Source: Hyphomonadaceae bacterium (GTDB lineage: Bacteria; Pseudomonadota; Alphaproteobacteria; Caulobacterales; Hyphomonadaceae). From it: 61,416 bases of DNA. Position 1 is the stretch's first letter. Each line of letters begins with the position of its first letter. Positions 1 through 9,015 of the stretch are shown here, in pieces. Where the stretch lies: assembly GCA_947474455.1 (NCBI GenBank), contig CANJIL010000013.1:1-61416 (forward strand), given 5' to 3'. The position numbers were made by a program, and so were the translations under genes. The notes under the pieces were generated by a model. The model had not been told where the DNA came from. It worked only from the letters and a program-made list of their open reading frames with translations, and searched no databases.

Positions 1-1
1 C

Positions 2-109
2 CTCATGTGGCATCGGCACACTGGCAAATGGCATCGGCTCCACCAGGGGCTGTCGCTTCATCAGGCGATCGCGACGCTGAAAGCCGACGGGCTGTTGCAC
101 CCGGTCTAA
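2..109 (+). CDS. Possible C-terminal end of a gene entering from the left edge
   Basis: A frame is open from the first bases and stops with TAA at 107-109. The last residues read LSLHQAIATLKADGLLHPV, a plausible protein C-terminus. I do not recognise the family, and 36 codons are too few to be sure it is coding. It could be a chance frame in GC-rich DNA. From 110 to 322 I see no gene, RNA or repeat. Confidence 0.2.
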   Translation, partial: LMWHRHTGKWHRLHQGLSLHQAIATLKADGLLHPV

Positions 110-322
110 CTTTCTCAGGTCCGCAAGGTCAGCCAGCCCGGACGCTTACGCTTACCAAGAGCCACCGTTCGCGGCGGCCGCGACGATCCGGCTGGTGATC
201 GCCCAAAAACCGTCATTCGCCATAGATCTCCGAGAGCCGACTCAAGGCGGGTAATCCCCCGGCCGCGCACGCGTTCGGCAAGGACGGGCGCCGTCAACGA
301 GGGACGTTGGATTCGGCCACAC

Positions 323-997
323 TCACCCGTTCATTCCTTTGACGAAGACAAGCGATCTGTTGTTGGCAGGCATCTCGATCGTTTCGCGCAGAATGAGCCC
401 AGAAGCTTTGCCGAGGCGTTCAAGATCGCTAATATCACGCACGCCCCAGGATGGGTTTCGCGCTCTTAGAGATGCGTCGAATGCGGCGTTTGAGGGCGCG
501 TTGTGTGTGCCATCGCGCATAAATGGACCGTAGAGGATGAGAGGCGCGTCAGCGCGGAGCATTCGGCTGGCGCCGGCGAACAATCCCAAGCTCGCCGCCC
601 AGGGCGCAATATGAACCATATTGAGCGACACGATGGCGTCAAATGGCGCTTCTTGCTCTACGCCCCATGCGCTTGCGCACACATCAATATCGAGTGGTGC
701 GCGCACATTGCTCAGTCCGGCAAAGCTGGTCCAGCTTGCGGTGCTCGCGCGGGCGTCAGGATCTGGGTCGCTCGGGCACCAGGTGAGCTGCGGCAGCGCC
801 TCCGCAAAGCACGCAGCATGCTCGCCCGTCCCGCAGCCGATCTCCAATACTACGCCGTGTGAGGGAAGAACGCGTTGCAGGACCGCAAGGATAGGGGCCA
901 CATTTCTCGCCGCCGAGGGCGAGAACATACGTTGATCAGCGCCAACACCGCGCTGTTCAAGAGCAACAGGCGGACGGTCGTCGTTCTTTTCGGTCAT
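323..997 (-). CDS. DUF938 family SAM-dependent methyltransferase
   Basis: This 224-residue protein is a class I methyltransferase fold of the DUF938 (UPF0585/METTL26-like) family, whose substrate is not established. The N-terminal FSPSAARNVAPIL and the glycine-rich SAM-binding loop LEIGCGTGEHA (residues 51-61) are typical. They are followed by the acidic strand end PSDPD and by SLNMVHIAPW, which aligns with the family's conserved middle block. The length fits the family and no break is visible. It is a monocistronic minus-strand gene; its neighbour upstream is an M48 protease about 260 bp away. Family assignment is firm, biochemical role unknown. Confidence 0.85.
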   Translation of the reverse strand: MTEKNDDRPPVALEQRGVGADQRMFSPSAARNVAPILAVLQRVLPSHGVVLEIGCGTGEHAACFAEALPQLTWCPSDPDPDARASTASWTSFAGLSNVRAPLDIDVCASAWGVEQEAPFDAIVSLNMVHIAPWAASLGLFAGASRMLRADAPLILYGPFMRDGTHNAPSNAAFDASLRARNPSWGVRDISDLERLGKASGLILRETIEMPANNRSLVFVKGMNG

Positions 998-1260
998 GCA
1001 TACCGCCCTGCCCGTAACTCACTCAGATTAATCGCCAGCGTACCAGCTGGCTGGTGAAGGTCAAAGCACACGAACGGCCATACGCAATCGACGCGGAATC
1101 GATAGCCGAGACTTGGGCCAAGTCTGGCCACCCAACTCTGAATGGCATCGACGGCTGCAGTCGCCTCCAAAGCGTCTTCGACGCGTCGCGCTTGGTCCGA
1201 AAATGCTTAGGCAGGTCACACCCGACCAGCGCTGATTGTCAGCGCCACCTGTCCCAAAGT

Positions 1261-2088
1261 CTAGAACGTCGCGTACCCCTTCGACGTAATGTAAGCTTTC
1301 AGGTCAGCGACGCGGCTTTCGGGGTTTGGGTGGGTCGACATCCATTCCTGCGGACGCGCGCCTGATACGGCACCCATCTTCTCCCATAGCCGGACGGCCT
1401 GTTTCACGTCATAACCAACCTGCTTCATGTAATCGACGCCGACACGGTCCGCGTCTGTTTCGTTCGAGCGGCTGAACGGCAAAAGAATGCCGACCTGCGC
1501 GCCGGCGCCGGCGGCGGCCATAACCATGTTGAGCGATTCCGAACTCATCTTGACCTGCGAACCGACGAGAGCGCCAGCGCCCTGGAGGGCGACGCTGGTC
1601 AGCGTTTCCTGACCGATGCGGCGCGCCGCGTGGCGCAGCACGACGTGGCCCACTTCGTGGCCGAGCACTGCTGCAACCTGGTCGTCATTGTCCACAAAAT
1701 CTAGGAGACCCTTGTAGAAGCCAACCTTGCCGCCCGGTAGGCAGAAAGCGTTCTTCTCCTGACTGTCGAACACGACGAACTCCCACTGGGCGCCGGGCAA
1801 ATTGGCCACGTTCGCGATCTTGTTTCCGACGGTCTGAAGACGCTGGTTCGCCTTCGCATCCCTGGAGATGGGTGTTTGCGCCTTGGTTTCTTGCCAGGCC
1901 TGCGCAGCCATGGGGATCAGATCGGCGTCGCCAGGTGTGAAGAGTTCGGCGGCGCTCTCGCATGCGCCGGTCGTGCTGGCCACGCCCAGAAGCATCGTGC
2001 CGGCCCAAAGACGCCTCACCACATCGCGCCGGTGCATGCTGTCGAGCGACACGATTTGCGGGGCGGCGACCTGCTGGTTCTCACACAT
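1261..2088 (-). CDS. M48 family zinc metalloprotease, exported
   Basis: This is a periplasmic-type M48 peptidase, probably a BepA/LoiP-like quality-control protease. The zinc site HEVGH lies near residue 145, and the third ligand is in SNETDADRVG near residue 210 (the ExxxD element of the family). The N-terminus has arginines, a hydrophobic stretch (LWAGTMLLGVASTTGAC) and a cysteine that could be lipidated, although the lipobox is not classical. I chose the ATG at 2088 because GGAG stands six bases upstream; a TTG at 2100 and an ATG at 2094 are in frame but poorly spaced. It is about 275 residues long, usual for the short exported subgroup. It is separated from the HMG-CoA lyase gene by about 130 bp. 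Confidence 0.88.
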   Translation of the reverse strand: MCENQQVAAPQIVSLDSMHRRDVVRRLWAGTMLLGVASTTGACESAAELFTPGDADLIPMAAQAWQETKAQTPISRDAKANQRLQTVGNKIANVANLPGAQWEFVVFDSQEKNAFCLPGGKVGFYKGLLDFVDNDDQVAAVLGHEVGHVVLRHAARRIGQETLTSVALQGAGALVGSQVKMSSESLNMVMAAAGAGAQVGILLPFSRSNETDADRVGVDYMKQVGYDVKQAVRLWEKMGAVSGARPQEWMSTHPNPESRVADLKAYITSKGYATF

Positions 2089-2215
2089 GCGCATCTCCAA
2101 TCGAAATAATCTATCCTGCTAACATAGTCCGCTCTTGCGGCCAGACAAAACCCCGGAATCAGTGGGAATTTCTCATTCCTCGCAGCAACCAGATCTCGCG
2201 ACCGACACCCGCTTG

Positions 2216-3127
2216 TTAGTTCGGAAAGCTCCCTGCACGGCTGACCAAGCCAGGAAGACCGCGCGCCATTTTTTGTGACAGCCATCGCGCTGTATCGATG
2301 AGTTTCTCGAGTTTGAGTCCCGTTTCTATGCCGGAGCGCTGGAGCATATACTGCACATCTTCGGTCGCCACGTTTCCGGTCGCATTGGGGGCAAAAGGAC
2401 ATCCTCCTATCCCGCCTAAAGAGGCATCCAGTGTTGCGGCGCCGGCCTCGAAACCAGCCCATGCGTTCGCAACGGCAGTGTTGCGCGTGTCATGGAAATG
2501 CAGTCGTATCGGGATGGCCGGCGCGGCCGCTTTCACGGCCGCCATAACCGTCTTCACCTGTGACGGCACGGCGACACCGATCGTGTCGCCCAGCGCGATC
2601 TCTCGCGGCCCTGCCGCGGCAACCTTACGCGCCAATTCCGCAACCCGTGCCGGAGCGATCTCACCATCAAAGGGACAGCCAAATGCAACGGAGATCGTCG
2701 CCTGCGCGGAGCGGCCACGCTCCTTGGCGAGCCTGATGATCTCGATGGCGTCCTCTAAGGTCTCGTCCGACGAGCGGCCCTGGTTGCGCGCGCCGAAACC
2801 ATCGCTCGCAGAGATCACCGCGCCCAATTCATGGATCTGCGTTTCGAGCGCACGGAGCGCGCCGCGTTTATTGAGAACAAGACCAATATAGGTGACGTCT
2901 TGTGGAGAACGCTTCGGCAGATCCGCGCATACGGCTTCTGCATCCGCCATCTGCGGGACGCGGCCGGGATGCACAAAGCTGGCGACCTCGATCCGTCTTG
3001 AGCCAGCAGCGATGGCTCGCTCGATCAGCTCCAGCTTATCGGCCGTCGGGAAAAACCCCGGCTCGTTCTGCAGCCCATCGCGGGCTGCGACTTCGACAAT
3101 TTCGATCTGCATGTCCATGCCCGCCAT
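2216..3127 (-). CDS. mvaB: Hydroxymethylglutaryl-CoA lyase
   Basis: It cleaves HMG-CoA to acetyl-CoA and acetoacetate, the last step of leucine catabolism, in the cytoplasm. The 303-residue TIM-barrel protein begins with IEIVEVAARDGLQNE, the substrate and metal-binding start of the HMGL-like family. It carries the active-site loop GGIGGCPFAPNATGN with the catalytic cysteine near residue 243, followed by VATEDVQYML. Conserved histidines of the metal site are in LHFHDTRN. Full length and intact. The exact first methionine is uncertain, because three ATG codons occur within six residues. No other leucine-degradation genes lie next to it, so it may be co-transcribed with glpK, 61 bp upstream. Confidence 0.93.
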   Translation of the reverse strand: MAGMDMQIEIVEVAARDGLQNEPGFFPTADKLELIERAIAAGSRRIEVASFVHPGRVPQMADAEAVCADLPKRSPQDVTYIGLVLNKRGALRALETQIHELGAVISASDGFGARNQGRSSDETLEDAIEIIRLAKERGRSAQATISVAFGCPFDGEIAPARVAELARKVAAAGPREIALGDTIGVAVPSQVKTVMAAVKAAAPAIPIRLHFHDTRNTAVANAWAGFEAGAATLDASLGGIGGCPFAPNATGNVATEDVQYMLQRSGIETGLKLEKLIDTARWLSQKMARGLPGLVSRAGSFPN

Positions 3128-3188
3128 ATAAGCGGCTTGGCGCCTGGTTGCGAGCCCCGAATAGCCTGGGCAACGGGTTGAACAGCGA

Positions 3189-4664
3189 CTAGTTCGGCGT
3201 TTTCACGCGGGCAATCGCACTCTGCCAGCCTGCGAGCTGTCGCGACCGGTCGGCCGGCGCCATATCGGGCTCGAACTTGCGGTCCAACCGCCACAATGCG
3301 GCAGCTTCGTCTAGCGAGCTGAATTCGCCGGCTCCAACGGCGGCAAGAATAGCAGCTCCAAGCGCCGTCGTTTCGGTGTTCGCTGGCCGCACGACTTCCA
3401 TGCCGAGGATATTGGCCATGAACTGCAACAGCCAATCATTGCGCGCCATGCCGCCATCGACGCGGAGGCGTTGCGGCGCCACTCCGTCGTTCGCCATGGC
3501 CTGAAGTAATTCCGCCGTCTGGAACGCAACGCCTTCCAACGCGGCGCGAGCAATATGCGCGATCGTCGATCCACGCTGCAGCCCGAGTATCGCGCCGCGT
3601 GCCGCTGAATCCCAGTGCGGCGCGCCCAGCCCTGCAAATGCCGGAACGAGGTAGACGCCCGCGGTATCAGATACGCTTTGAGCCAACTCGCCAGCATGTG
3701 CGCCATCGCGAATGATCTTGAGTCCGTCGCGCAGCCACTGGATCGTGGATCCGGCTGACAGGATTGATCCTTCAAGCGCATAGGTCGGCTTGCCGCCAAG
3801 CTGGTATGCGATCGTGCCGAGCAGACGTGATTGCGACCGCTTGAGTTCGGCGCCTGTGTTGAGCACGAGAAAACCACCAGTGCCGTAGGTTGACTTCACC
3901 TCGCCCGCCTCGAAACATGCTTGCCCTACCAGCGCGGCCTGTTGATCGCCGGCTACGCCACGTATGGGAAGGCTGGGTCCGAAAATATCGCTGACGCCGT
4001 AGTCGCCTGCGGAATCTCTTACTTCCGGCAACAGGGACATCGGCACGTTGAACAACGTGCAAAGCTCCGCGTCCCATCGTCCAGTGCGAATATCAAAGAG
4101 GGATGTGCGAGAAGCGTTGGTGGCGTCGGTGGCGTGCACCCGTCCGCCAGTCAGCCGCCAGATCAGAAAGCAATCGATCGTTCCCGCCGCCAGATCGCCT
4201 TTGCTGGCGCGCTCCCTGGCGCCGGGAACAGCGTCAAGTATCCAGGCGATCTTGGACGCAGAAAAATAGGGATCGAGCACAAGTCCGGTGCGGTCGCCGA
4301 CCATCTGTTCGTGGCCCGCTGCAGCCAGACCGTGGGTAATTTGCGCAGTACGGCGATCTTGCCAGACAATCGCGTTGTGGATTGGCGCACCGGTTCTGCG
4401 ATCCCAGACAATCACGGTCTCACGCTGGTTGGTGATCCCGAGGGCGGCGACTTTCTTCGACCCAAGCTGCTCGAGGGTTTGTTCGGCGGTGCGTCGCTGC
4501 GTGCGCCAGATGGCTTCGGGATCGTGCTCCACCCAACCTGAATGCGGAAATATCTGCGGAAACTCTTCCTGAGCCGAGGCAACGACCGAACCGTCAAAGC
4601 CGAACGCCATTGCTCGGCTGGATGTCGTGCCCTGATCGAGGGCCAGGATCACGCCGTCGCTCAT
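3189..4664 (-). CDS. glpK: Glycerol kinase
   Basis: It phosphorylates glycerol to sn-glycerol 3-phosphate using ATP. The 491-residue FGGY-family protein starts with ILALDQGTTSSRAMAF, the phosphate-binding loop of the first actin-like domain, and has the second-domain signature around GDQQAALVGQ and the substrate-site segment DATNASRTSLF. The length is normal and no residue of the core looks lost. Its start codon overlaps the stop of the GNAT gene (ATGA at 4661-4664), so it is translationally coupled to the ast block. That is an unusual partner; glpF and glpD are not present nearby. Confidence 0.95.
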   Translation of the reverse strand: MSDGVILALDQGTTSSRAMAFGFDGSVVASAQEEFPQIFPHSGWVEHDPEAIWRTQRRTAEQTLEQLGSKKVAALGITNQRETVIVWDRRTGAPIHNAIVWQDRRTAQITHGLAAAGHEQMVGDRTGLVLDPYFSASKIAWILDAVPGARERASKGDLAAGTIDCFLIWRLTGGRVHATDATNASRTSLFDIRTGRWDAELCTLFNVPMSLLPEVRDSAGDYGVSDIFGPSLPIRGVAGDQQAALVGQACFEAGEVKSTYGTGGFLVLNTGAELKRSQSRLLGTIAYQLGGKPTYALEGSILSAGSTIQWLRDGLKIIRDGAHAGELAQSVSDTAGVYLVPAFAGLGAPHWDSAARGAILGLQRGSTIAHIARAALEGVAFQTAELLQAMANDGVAPQRLRVDGGMARNDWLLQFMANILGMEVVRPANTETTALGAAILAAVGAGEFSSLDEAAALWRLDRKFEPDMAPADRSRQLAGWQSAIARVKTPN

Positions 4665-5206
4665 GCGTCTCTCCTTTTCTCGAACTGGATGGATGGCGCG
4701 CCACGATAGGCCGTGCGGGCGCGCTCACGAAAGCCAAATTTGTGCGCCAGCTTTATTGACGCTGCATTGTCGGGGTCAATCAAGGCCACGAGACAAGGGG
4801 ACGCGAGCATACGCTGCTCCCAGTCAAGCATCGCCTTGAGCGCCTCGGTTGCATACCCTCTATCATGCACCTTCGGCCGCAGCGCCCAGCCAACCTCCAG
4901 ATCGTCGCCAAAAGGCGGATCCATGTCGCGCTTTGCGTTCATGACGCCGACTTCGCCCGCCAGGCGGCCGGTTGCCTTTTCTTCGATCGCCCAAAAGCCG
5001 TGACCGAGAAGCACCCTCGATCCCGCATAGCGTTGCAGTCTCTGCCAGACTTCTTCGGGGGTGTAGGGTCGTCCGCCGATAAAGCGTGTGACAATGGGGT
5101 CATTACATATCGAAATGCTGCCTTCAAAGTCCGCGACAGTATGTGCGCGCAAACGCAAGCGTTCCGTTTCGATCGTTGGCGGCCGGTCAAATCCGCTGGA
5201 AGCCAT
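4661..5206 (-). CDS. GNAT family N-acetyltransferase (RimJ/RimL type)
   Basis: A 181-residue acetyltransferase of the RimJ/RimL-like GNAT group. It opens with IETERLRLRAHTVADFEG, contains the acetyl-CoA-binding motif RGYATEALKAML, and ends with the IKLAHKFGF block. I took the ATG at 5206 (MASSGFDRP), because upstream in-frame codons lie within astB and lack similarity to the family. The gene overlaps the end of astB by 20 bp and the start of glpK by 4 bp, so it belongs to the same transcript. Its acceptor is unknown; a small metabolite or protein N-terminus are both possible. Confidence 0.85.
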   Translation of the reverse strand: MASSGFDRPPTIETERLRLRAHTVADFEGSISICNDPIVTRFIGGRPYTPEEVWQRLQRYAGSRVLLGHGFWAIEEKATGRLAGEVGVMNAKRDMDPPFGDDLEVGWALRPKVHDRGYATEALKAMLDWEQRMLASPCLVALIDPDNAASIKLAHKFGFRERARTAYRGAPSIQFEKRRDA

Positions 5207-6527
5207 GTACAGCCCCAAGGCCAAGGACCTGGCCGATCTCATCAAGCGCCGTGCGGCTTTCATCAAGGAGCGCCGGGTCGGCCAGATCTGAACTTTCCAG
5301 ACGATCCCGGTAACGCTGCCGAACAATTTCCTCCAGAGCCACAATGCGTGCTTCGTCGAGAATTGCGCGGCCTGCGAGCGCGGCCAGTTCGCTCTCCGTC
5401 AACACCACTCGCAACCGCAGGCAAGCAGGCCCGCCGCCATTCCGCATCGATTGACGCAGGTTGAAATAATGCGCTTCGCGGATCGGTCCGTTGCTCGCCA
5501 GCACGCGATCAACAAACGCCTTCGCGCGCGGAGCTTCTTCCACCTCGGACGGCAGGATCAAAGCCATGCCGCCTGTCGGCAACGTCACGATCTGCGAGTT
5601 GAACTGGTAGGATTTGACCGCCTCTTCCAGCGTCAGCTCGTCGGCCCCGGCTTCCAGCAGCACCGGCTCGAAACCCTTAGACTCGCAGGCTCGCTTGAGC
5701 GCTTCGGTAAGCACTTCCTTTTGCTCGAACGCGTGTGCATGGAACATAAGCACATTGCAGTTCGACACGGCTACGACGTCGTTGTGAAACGCTCCGGCGT
5801 CAACTGCCGCCTGACCTTGTTGCGCCAGTAGGGCGCCACCGCCCGCCCACAGCTGATGTTGCGTCGCCACGATGTGCGAGGCTTCCATCGCCTGACGCGG
5901 AGTGAAGCGACGACCATCGGATTTGGCAAAGGCTGATCGCCCGTAGACGAACAATTCGACGCCGCGCTCGCCGTGCGAGGCGGACAAGCGGCAATGGTTG
6001 GCCCCACCCTCGTCTCCGAACGTTGCGAAAGGAACAGCCGGATGCACCGCGAACCTGGACGCATCAGAAAAGATCGCCGCAAGCACACGCGACGTGGTTG
6101 CTGTCTCGATGGCGCGATGAAAGTGCGAGGAGAGATTGGCGGGCGTGACGTGCACCCTGCCGTCGCCGGTGTCGGCAGAAGGCGACACGGTGCCGGCATT
6201 GGCGGTCCACATGGCGGATGCGGACGACACGTTGGTCAAGAGTGCGGGCGAAGCGCGAGCGGCCGCACGCAACACATCCGCATCGCTTCCCGCAAAAGCC
6301 ATCTTGCGCAGGCTGGGGATGTGTGGGCGTTCATGCGGCGGCAGGACACCCTGAATCAGTCCCATGCGCAGGAGGGCCCGCATCTTGGCGAGGCCTTGCA
6401 GCGCTGCTTCCCTCGGGTTTGAGATCTTTCCTTCGTTCGACGCCGACGCCAGATTGCCCTGCGCCAAGCCGCCATAGTTGTGCGTTGGCCCGATGAGACC
6501 GTCGAAATTGACTTCAACGGCGGTCAT
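5187..6527 (-). CDS. astB: N-succinylarginine dihydrolase
   Basis: Second enzyme of the arginine succinyltransferase pathway: N2-succinylarginine to N2-succinylornithine plus ammonia and CO2. The 446-residue protein opens with VNFDGLIGPTHNYGGLAQGN, diagnostic for AstB. Candidate catalytic residues of this guanidine-modifying fold are visible: Glu in GDEGGANHCRLS, His in FHNDVVAVSN and Cys in GGGPACLRLRV near the C-terminus. Its start overlaps the astD stop by four bases. The pathway genes run astA-astD-astB here; astC and astE are not in the window, so a general ornithine aminotransferase and a desuccinylase elsewhere must be supposed. Confidence 0.95.
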   Translation of the reverse strand: MTAVEVNFDGLIGPTHNYGGLAQGNLASASNEGKISNPREAALQGLAKMRALLRMGLIQGVLPPHERPHIPSLRKMAFAGSDADVLRAAARASPALLTNVSSASAMWTANAGTVSPSADTGDGRVHVTPANLSSHFHRAIETATTSRVLAAIFSDASRFAVHPAVPFATFGDEGGANHCRLSASHGERGVELFVYGRSAFAKSDGRRFTPRQAMEASHIVATQHQLWAGGGALLAQQGQAAVDAGAFHNDVVAVSNCNVLMFHAHAFEQKEVLTEALKRACESKGFEPVLLEAGADELTLEEAVKSYQFNSQIVTLPTGGMALILPSEVEEAPRAKAFVDRVLASNGPIREAHYFNLRQSMRNGGGPACLRLRVVLTESELAALAGRAILDEARIVALEEIVRQRYRDRLESSDLADPALLDESRTALDEIGQVLGLGAVHGFQRI

Positions 6528-8005
6528 GCGCGCAAACCGGTCATCGGTTCGTCGTCCTTCACAACTCCGGGCGAAATCAAGCTCGCCATCGGCCAGGCCG
6601 AATAGTCGGCCGCGTAGTATCCGGCAGGACGGTGATTGCCTGACCGTCCGACGCCGCCAAACGGTGCGGCGCCGGATGCGCCCGTGGTCTGCCGATTCCA
6701 GTTGAGCACGCCCGCGCGGACCTCCGCCTCGAAGAGTTCGAACAGTTTTGGATCGTCAGAGATAAGACCGGCCGCCAGTCCGAAGCGCGTATTGCTCGCT
6801 TCATCCAGCGCGGCTTCGAAGTCGGGCACGCGAATAACCTGCAGCAGCGGCCCGAACACCTCTTCATCCTTGCGCGCATCCGTCGCCGTGACGTCGATGA
6901 GGCCGGGTGAAAGAAACGCCGGGCCGATATCAAGCCGCCGCGACTCCCGCAACGCCACGCCGCCAGCGCGCAACCACTCCGCTTGCGAAGCAAGAACGGC
7001 CTCTGCCGCTCGCGCCGAAATGACCGGCCCCATGAACGGCTGCGGTTGCGCATCTGGCAAATCAACAACCAGCCGGTCGATGAGGTGGGTAAGAGCCTCA
7101 AGCACTCTCTCGCCTTCGCCGCCCGATTTCACGATCAGCCGGCGGGAACATGTGCAGCGTTGGCCAGACGTGATGTATGCGGATTTCACGATTAGCCGCG
7201 CGGCCGCATCAACATCCGCAGCATCCCAAACCACCAAAGGGCCATTTCCCCCAAGCTCCAGGGCGACAATCTTCTCCGGTTTCCCGGCGAGCGCACGATG
7301 GATCGCCCGTCCGGTCGGAACACCGCCAGTGAACAACACGCCATCGACGCCGTCATGCGCGACAAGCTGCTCGGCGGGTCCGCGGGCGCCGTGCACGAGG
7401 TTGATCACTCCAGCCGGGATGCCCGCTTCCTCCCATAACTGAAGGGTGAACTCGGCGACCTCCGGCGTCTGCTCGGAAGGCTTGAAGACTACCGCATTGC
7501 CCGCGACTAACGCAGGCATGATATGTCCGTTGGGAAGATGCCCGGGGAAGTTGAAGGGCCCGAGCACAGCCATCACGCCGTGTGGATGATGGCTGATGCG
7601 CGCCGTAAAGGCGCCGGCAAGAGCCTCCTTGGTTGGCGTGCGCTCGGCGTAGGCTTTGACGGAAAGCTCTGCCTTGCCGATCATTGCAGCTGCTTCTGTA
7701 AGGGCGTCCCAGAGCGGCTTGCCCGTAGCGCGTGAGATCACGGCCGCCATGTCGTTCTTATGGGCTTCAACAAGGCTCGCGAATGCCCGCAAGAATGCGA
7801 TGCGCTGGTTGATGGGGCGGCGCCGCCACGCCGGAAAAGCCTCGCGCGCCGCGGCAACTGCGGCATCGACATCTCCTGCGCCGGCCTCCGCGCCTCTCCA
7901 CGTCTCCGCTCCATCCGCCGGCGCGATCGATGAGAACGTCGGACCGCTTCCCTTCACCCAGCGCCCGCCAATGAAACATGCACCCGTGAAAGCTGGCAAA
8001 CTCAT
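6524..8005 (-). CDS. astD: N-succinylglutamate 5-semialdehyde dehydrogenase
   Basis: An NAD-dependent aldehyde dehydrogenase that oxidises succinylglutamate semialdehyde to succinylglutamate in arginine catabolism. The 493-residue protein has the general-base motif ALELGGNGPLVV and the nucleophile motif SGQRCTCSRRLIV. The start GACFIGGRWVKGSG resembles AstD rather than other ALDH families. The gene overlaps astA by four bases on one side and astB by four on the other, which supports the assignment and implies translational coupling. Intact, usual length. Confidence 0.93.
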   Translation of the reverse strand: MSLPAFTGACFIGGRWVKGSGPTFSSIAPADGAETWRGAEAGAGDVDAAVAAAREAFPAWRRRPINQRIAFLRAFASLVEAHKNDMAAVISRATGKPLWDALTEAAAMIGKAELSVKAYAERTPTKEALAGAFTARISHHPHGVMAVLGPFNFPGHLPNGHIMPALVAGNAVVFKPSEQTPEVAEFTLQLWEEAGIPAGVINLVHGARGPAEQLVAHDGVDGVLFTGGVPTGRAIHRALAGKPEKIVALELGGNGPLVVWDAADVDAAARLIVKSAYITSGQRCTCSRRLIVKSGGEGERVLEALTHLIDRLVVDLPDAQPQPFMGPVISARAAEAVLASQAEWLRAGGVALRESRRLDIGPAFLSPGLIDVTATDARKDEEVFGPLLQVIRVPDFEAALDEASNTRFGLAAGLISDDPKLFELFEAEVRAGVLNWNRQTTGASGAAPFGGVGRSGNHRPAGYYAADYSAWPMASLISPGVVKDDEPMTGLRA

Positions 8006-9006
8006 CCGCGCTTCACCCGCAGGCTGTAGACCAGAACATCGTCGCCAGCGCTGGCTCCAATGCGCTTCAGCACGGCTTGCTTGTCCTCGCCCCGCGCAAA
8101 CTGCGTCACAGCGAAGCGCTCGGTGCTGGCCAGCGCTATTAGCCCCGGCGACAGATCGCGATTAATAAAGTCCACCGCCAGCATCCGCACGGCTTCGCGT
8201 ACGGCATCGATCTGATCGATGAAAGCCTCGACCGTGGGACCGGCGTCAAAGATATCGACGACGTCGTTGTAACGAAAACCCTGAGACTCGAGCATCGCGA
8301 GCGCCGGTTTGGCATCGGGATGCGGCTTCGAGATCACGTTGCGCGCCGCTTCCGGCAGCAGCGCAATATAGATTGGATAGCGCGGCATCAGATCGGCGAT
8401 GAAGCGATGATCGCGCGCGCTCAGCCTGTCGGCTTTGCGGTAGTCCATATGGAAAAACTTGGTACCCACCGCATCCCAGAACGGACTGCGTCCGTCGGCA
8501 TCCGTGAACCCGCGGATCTCCGCCATCGCCTTTGGTCCAAATCGCATTGGATCGACCGCGATAAGCATGAGCCGCGCGAACGACAGCAACCGCCCGCGCC
8601 CCCCTCCCCTTGCCTTGCGCTCGATGAAGAGCGTCCCCAGTTCCGAGTCGCCGTGATAGTCATTGACGAGAAAAAGGAGATCGAGCTCGGCTTTCACACC
8701 CTGTTCGGGAGAGACTTTTGAATCACGTGAGATGCGGTAGGAGTAGAATGGCCGCTCCACACCCAGGTTGGTGAAGATGCTGGCAGTTCCAAGGAGTTCG
8801 CCGTCTTCTTCCATCACGAGGAAGTAGCATTCGTTTTCCGGCGGCAGCGAGCCACGCGCGAACGCGGCCAGAGAACGCTCGATCCGCGCCTTCATGCTCT
8901 CGCGCGAAGACGGCATGGTCAGCATGCCGGGATCGACGTGTGAGATCATCGCTTCGAGCTGATCAAGGTCTTTGAGATTGGCCGGCCGTACCGTCGCTGT
9001 TGTCAT
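8002..9006 (-). CDS. astA: Arginine N-succinyltransferase
   Basis: First step of the AST pathway: succinyl-CoA plus L-arginine to N2-succinylarginine. The 334-residue protein starts VRPANLKDLDQLEAMIS and includes GMLTMPSSRESM and the acyl-CoA-binding segment ERKARGGGRGRLLSFARL typical of AstA, which is a duplicated GNAT-like fold. It is intact. The Yip1-like gene lies 9 bp upstream and astD overlaps downstream, so it sits near the head of the operon. The single-subunit form is expected for this length; no AstG-like second subunit gene is adjacent. Confidence 0.94.
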   Translation of the reverse strand: MTTATVRPANLKDLDQLEAMISHVDPGMLTMPSSRESMKARIERSLAAFARGSLPPENECYFLVMEEDGELLGTASIFTNLGVERPFYSYRISRDSKVSPEQGVKAELDLLFLVNDYHGDSELGTLFIERKARGGGRGRLLSFARLMLIAVDPMRFGPKAMAEIRGFTDADGRSPFWDAVGTKFFHMDYRKADRLSARDHRFIADLMPRYPIYIALLPEAARNVISKPHPDAKPALAMLESQGFRYNDVVDIFDAGPTVEAFIDQIDAVREAVRMLAVDFINRDLSPGLIALASTERFAVTQFARGEDKQAVLKRIGASAGDDVLVYSLRVKRG

Positions 9007-9015
9007 ATTTACGGC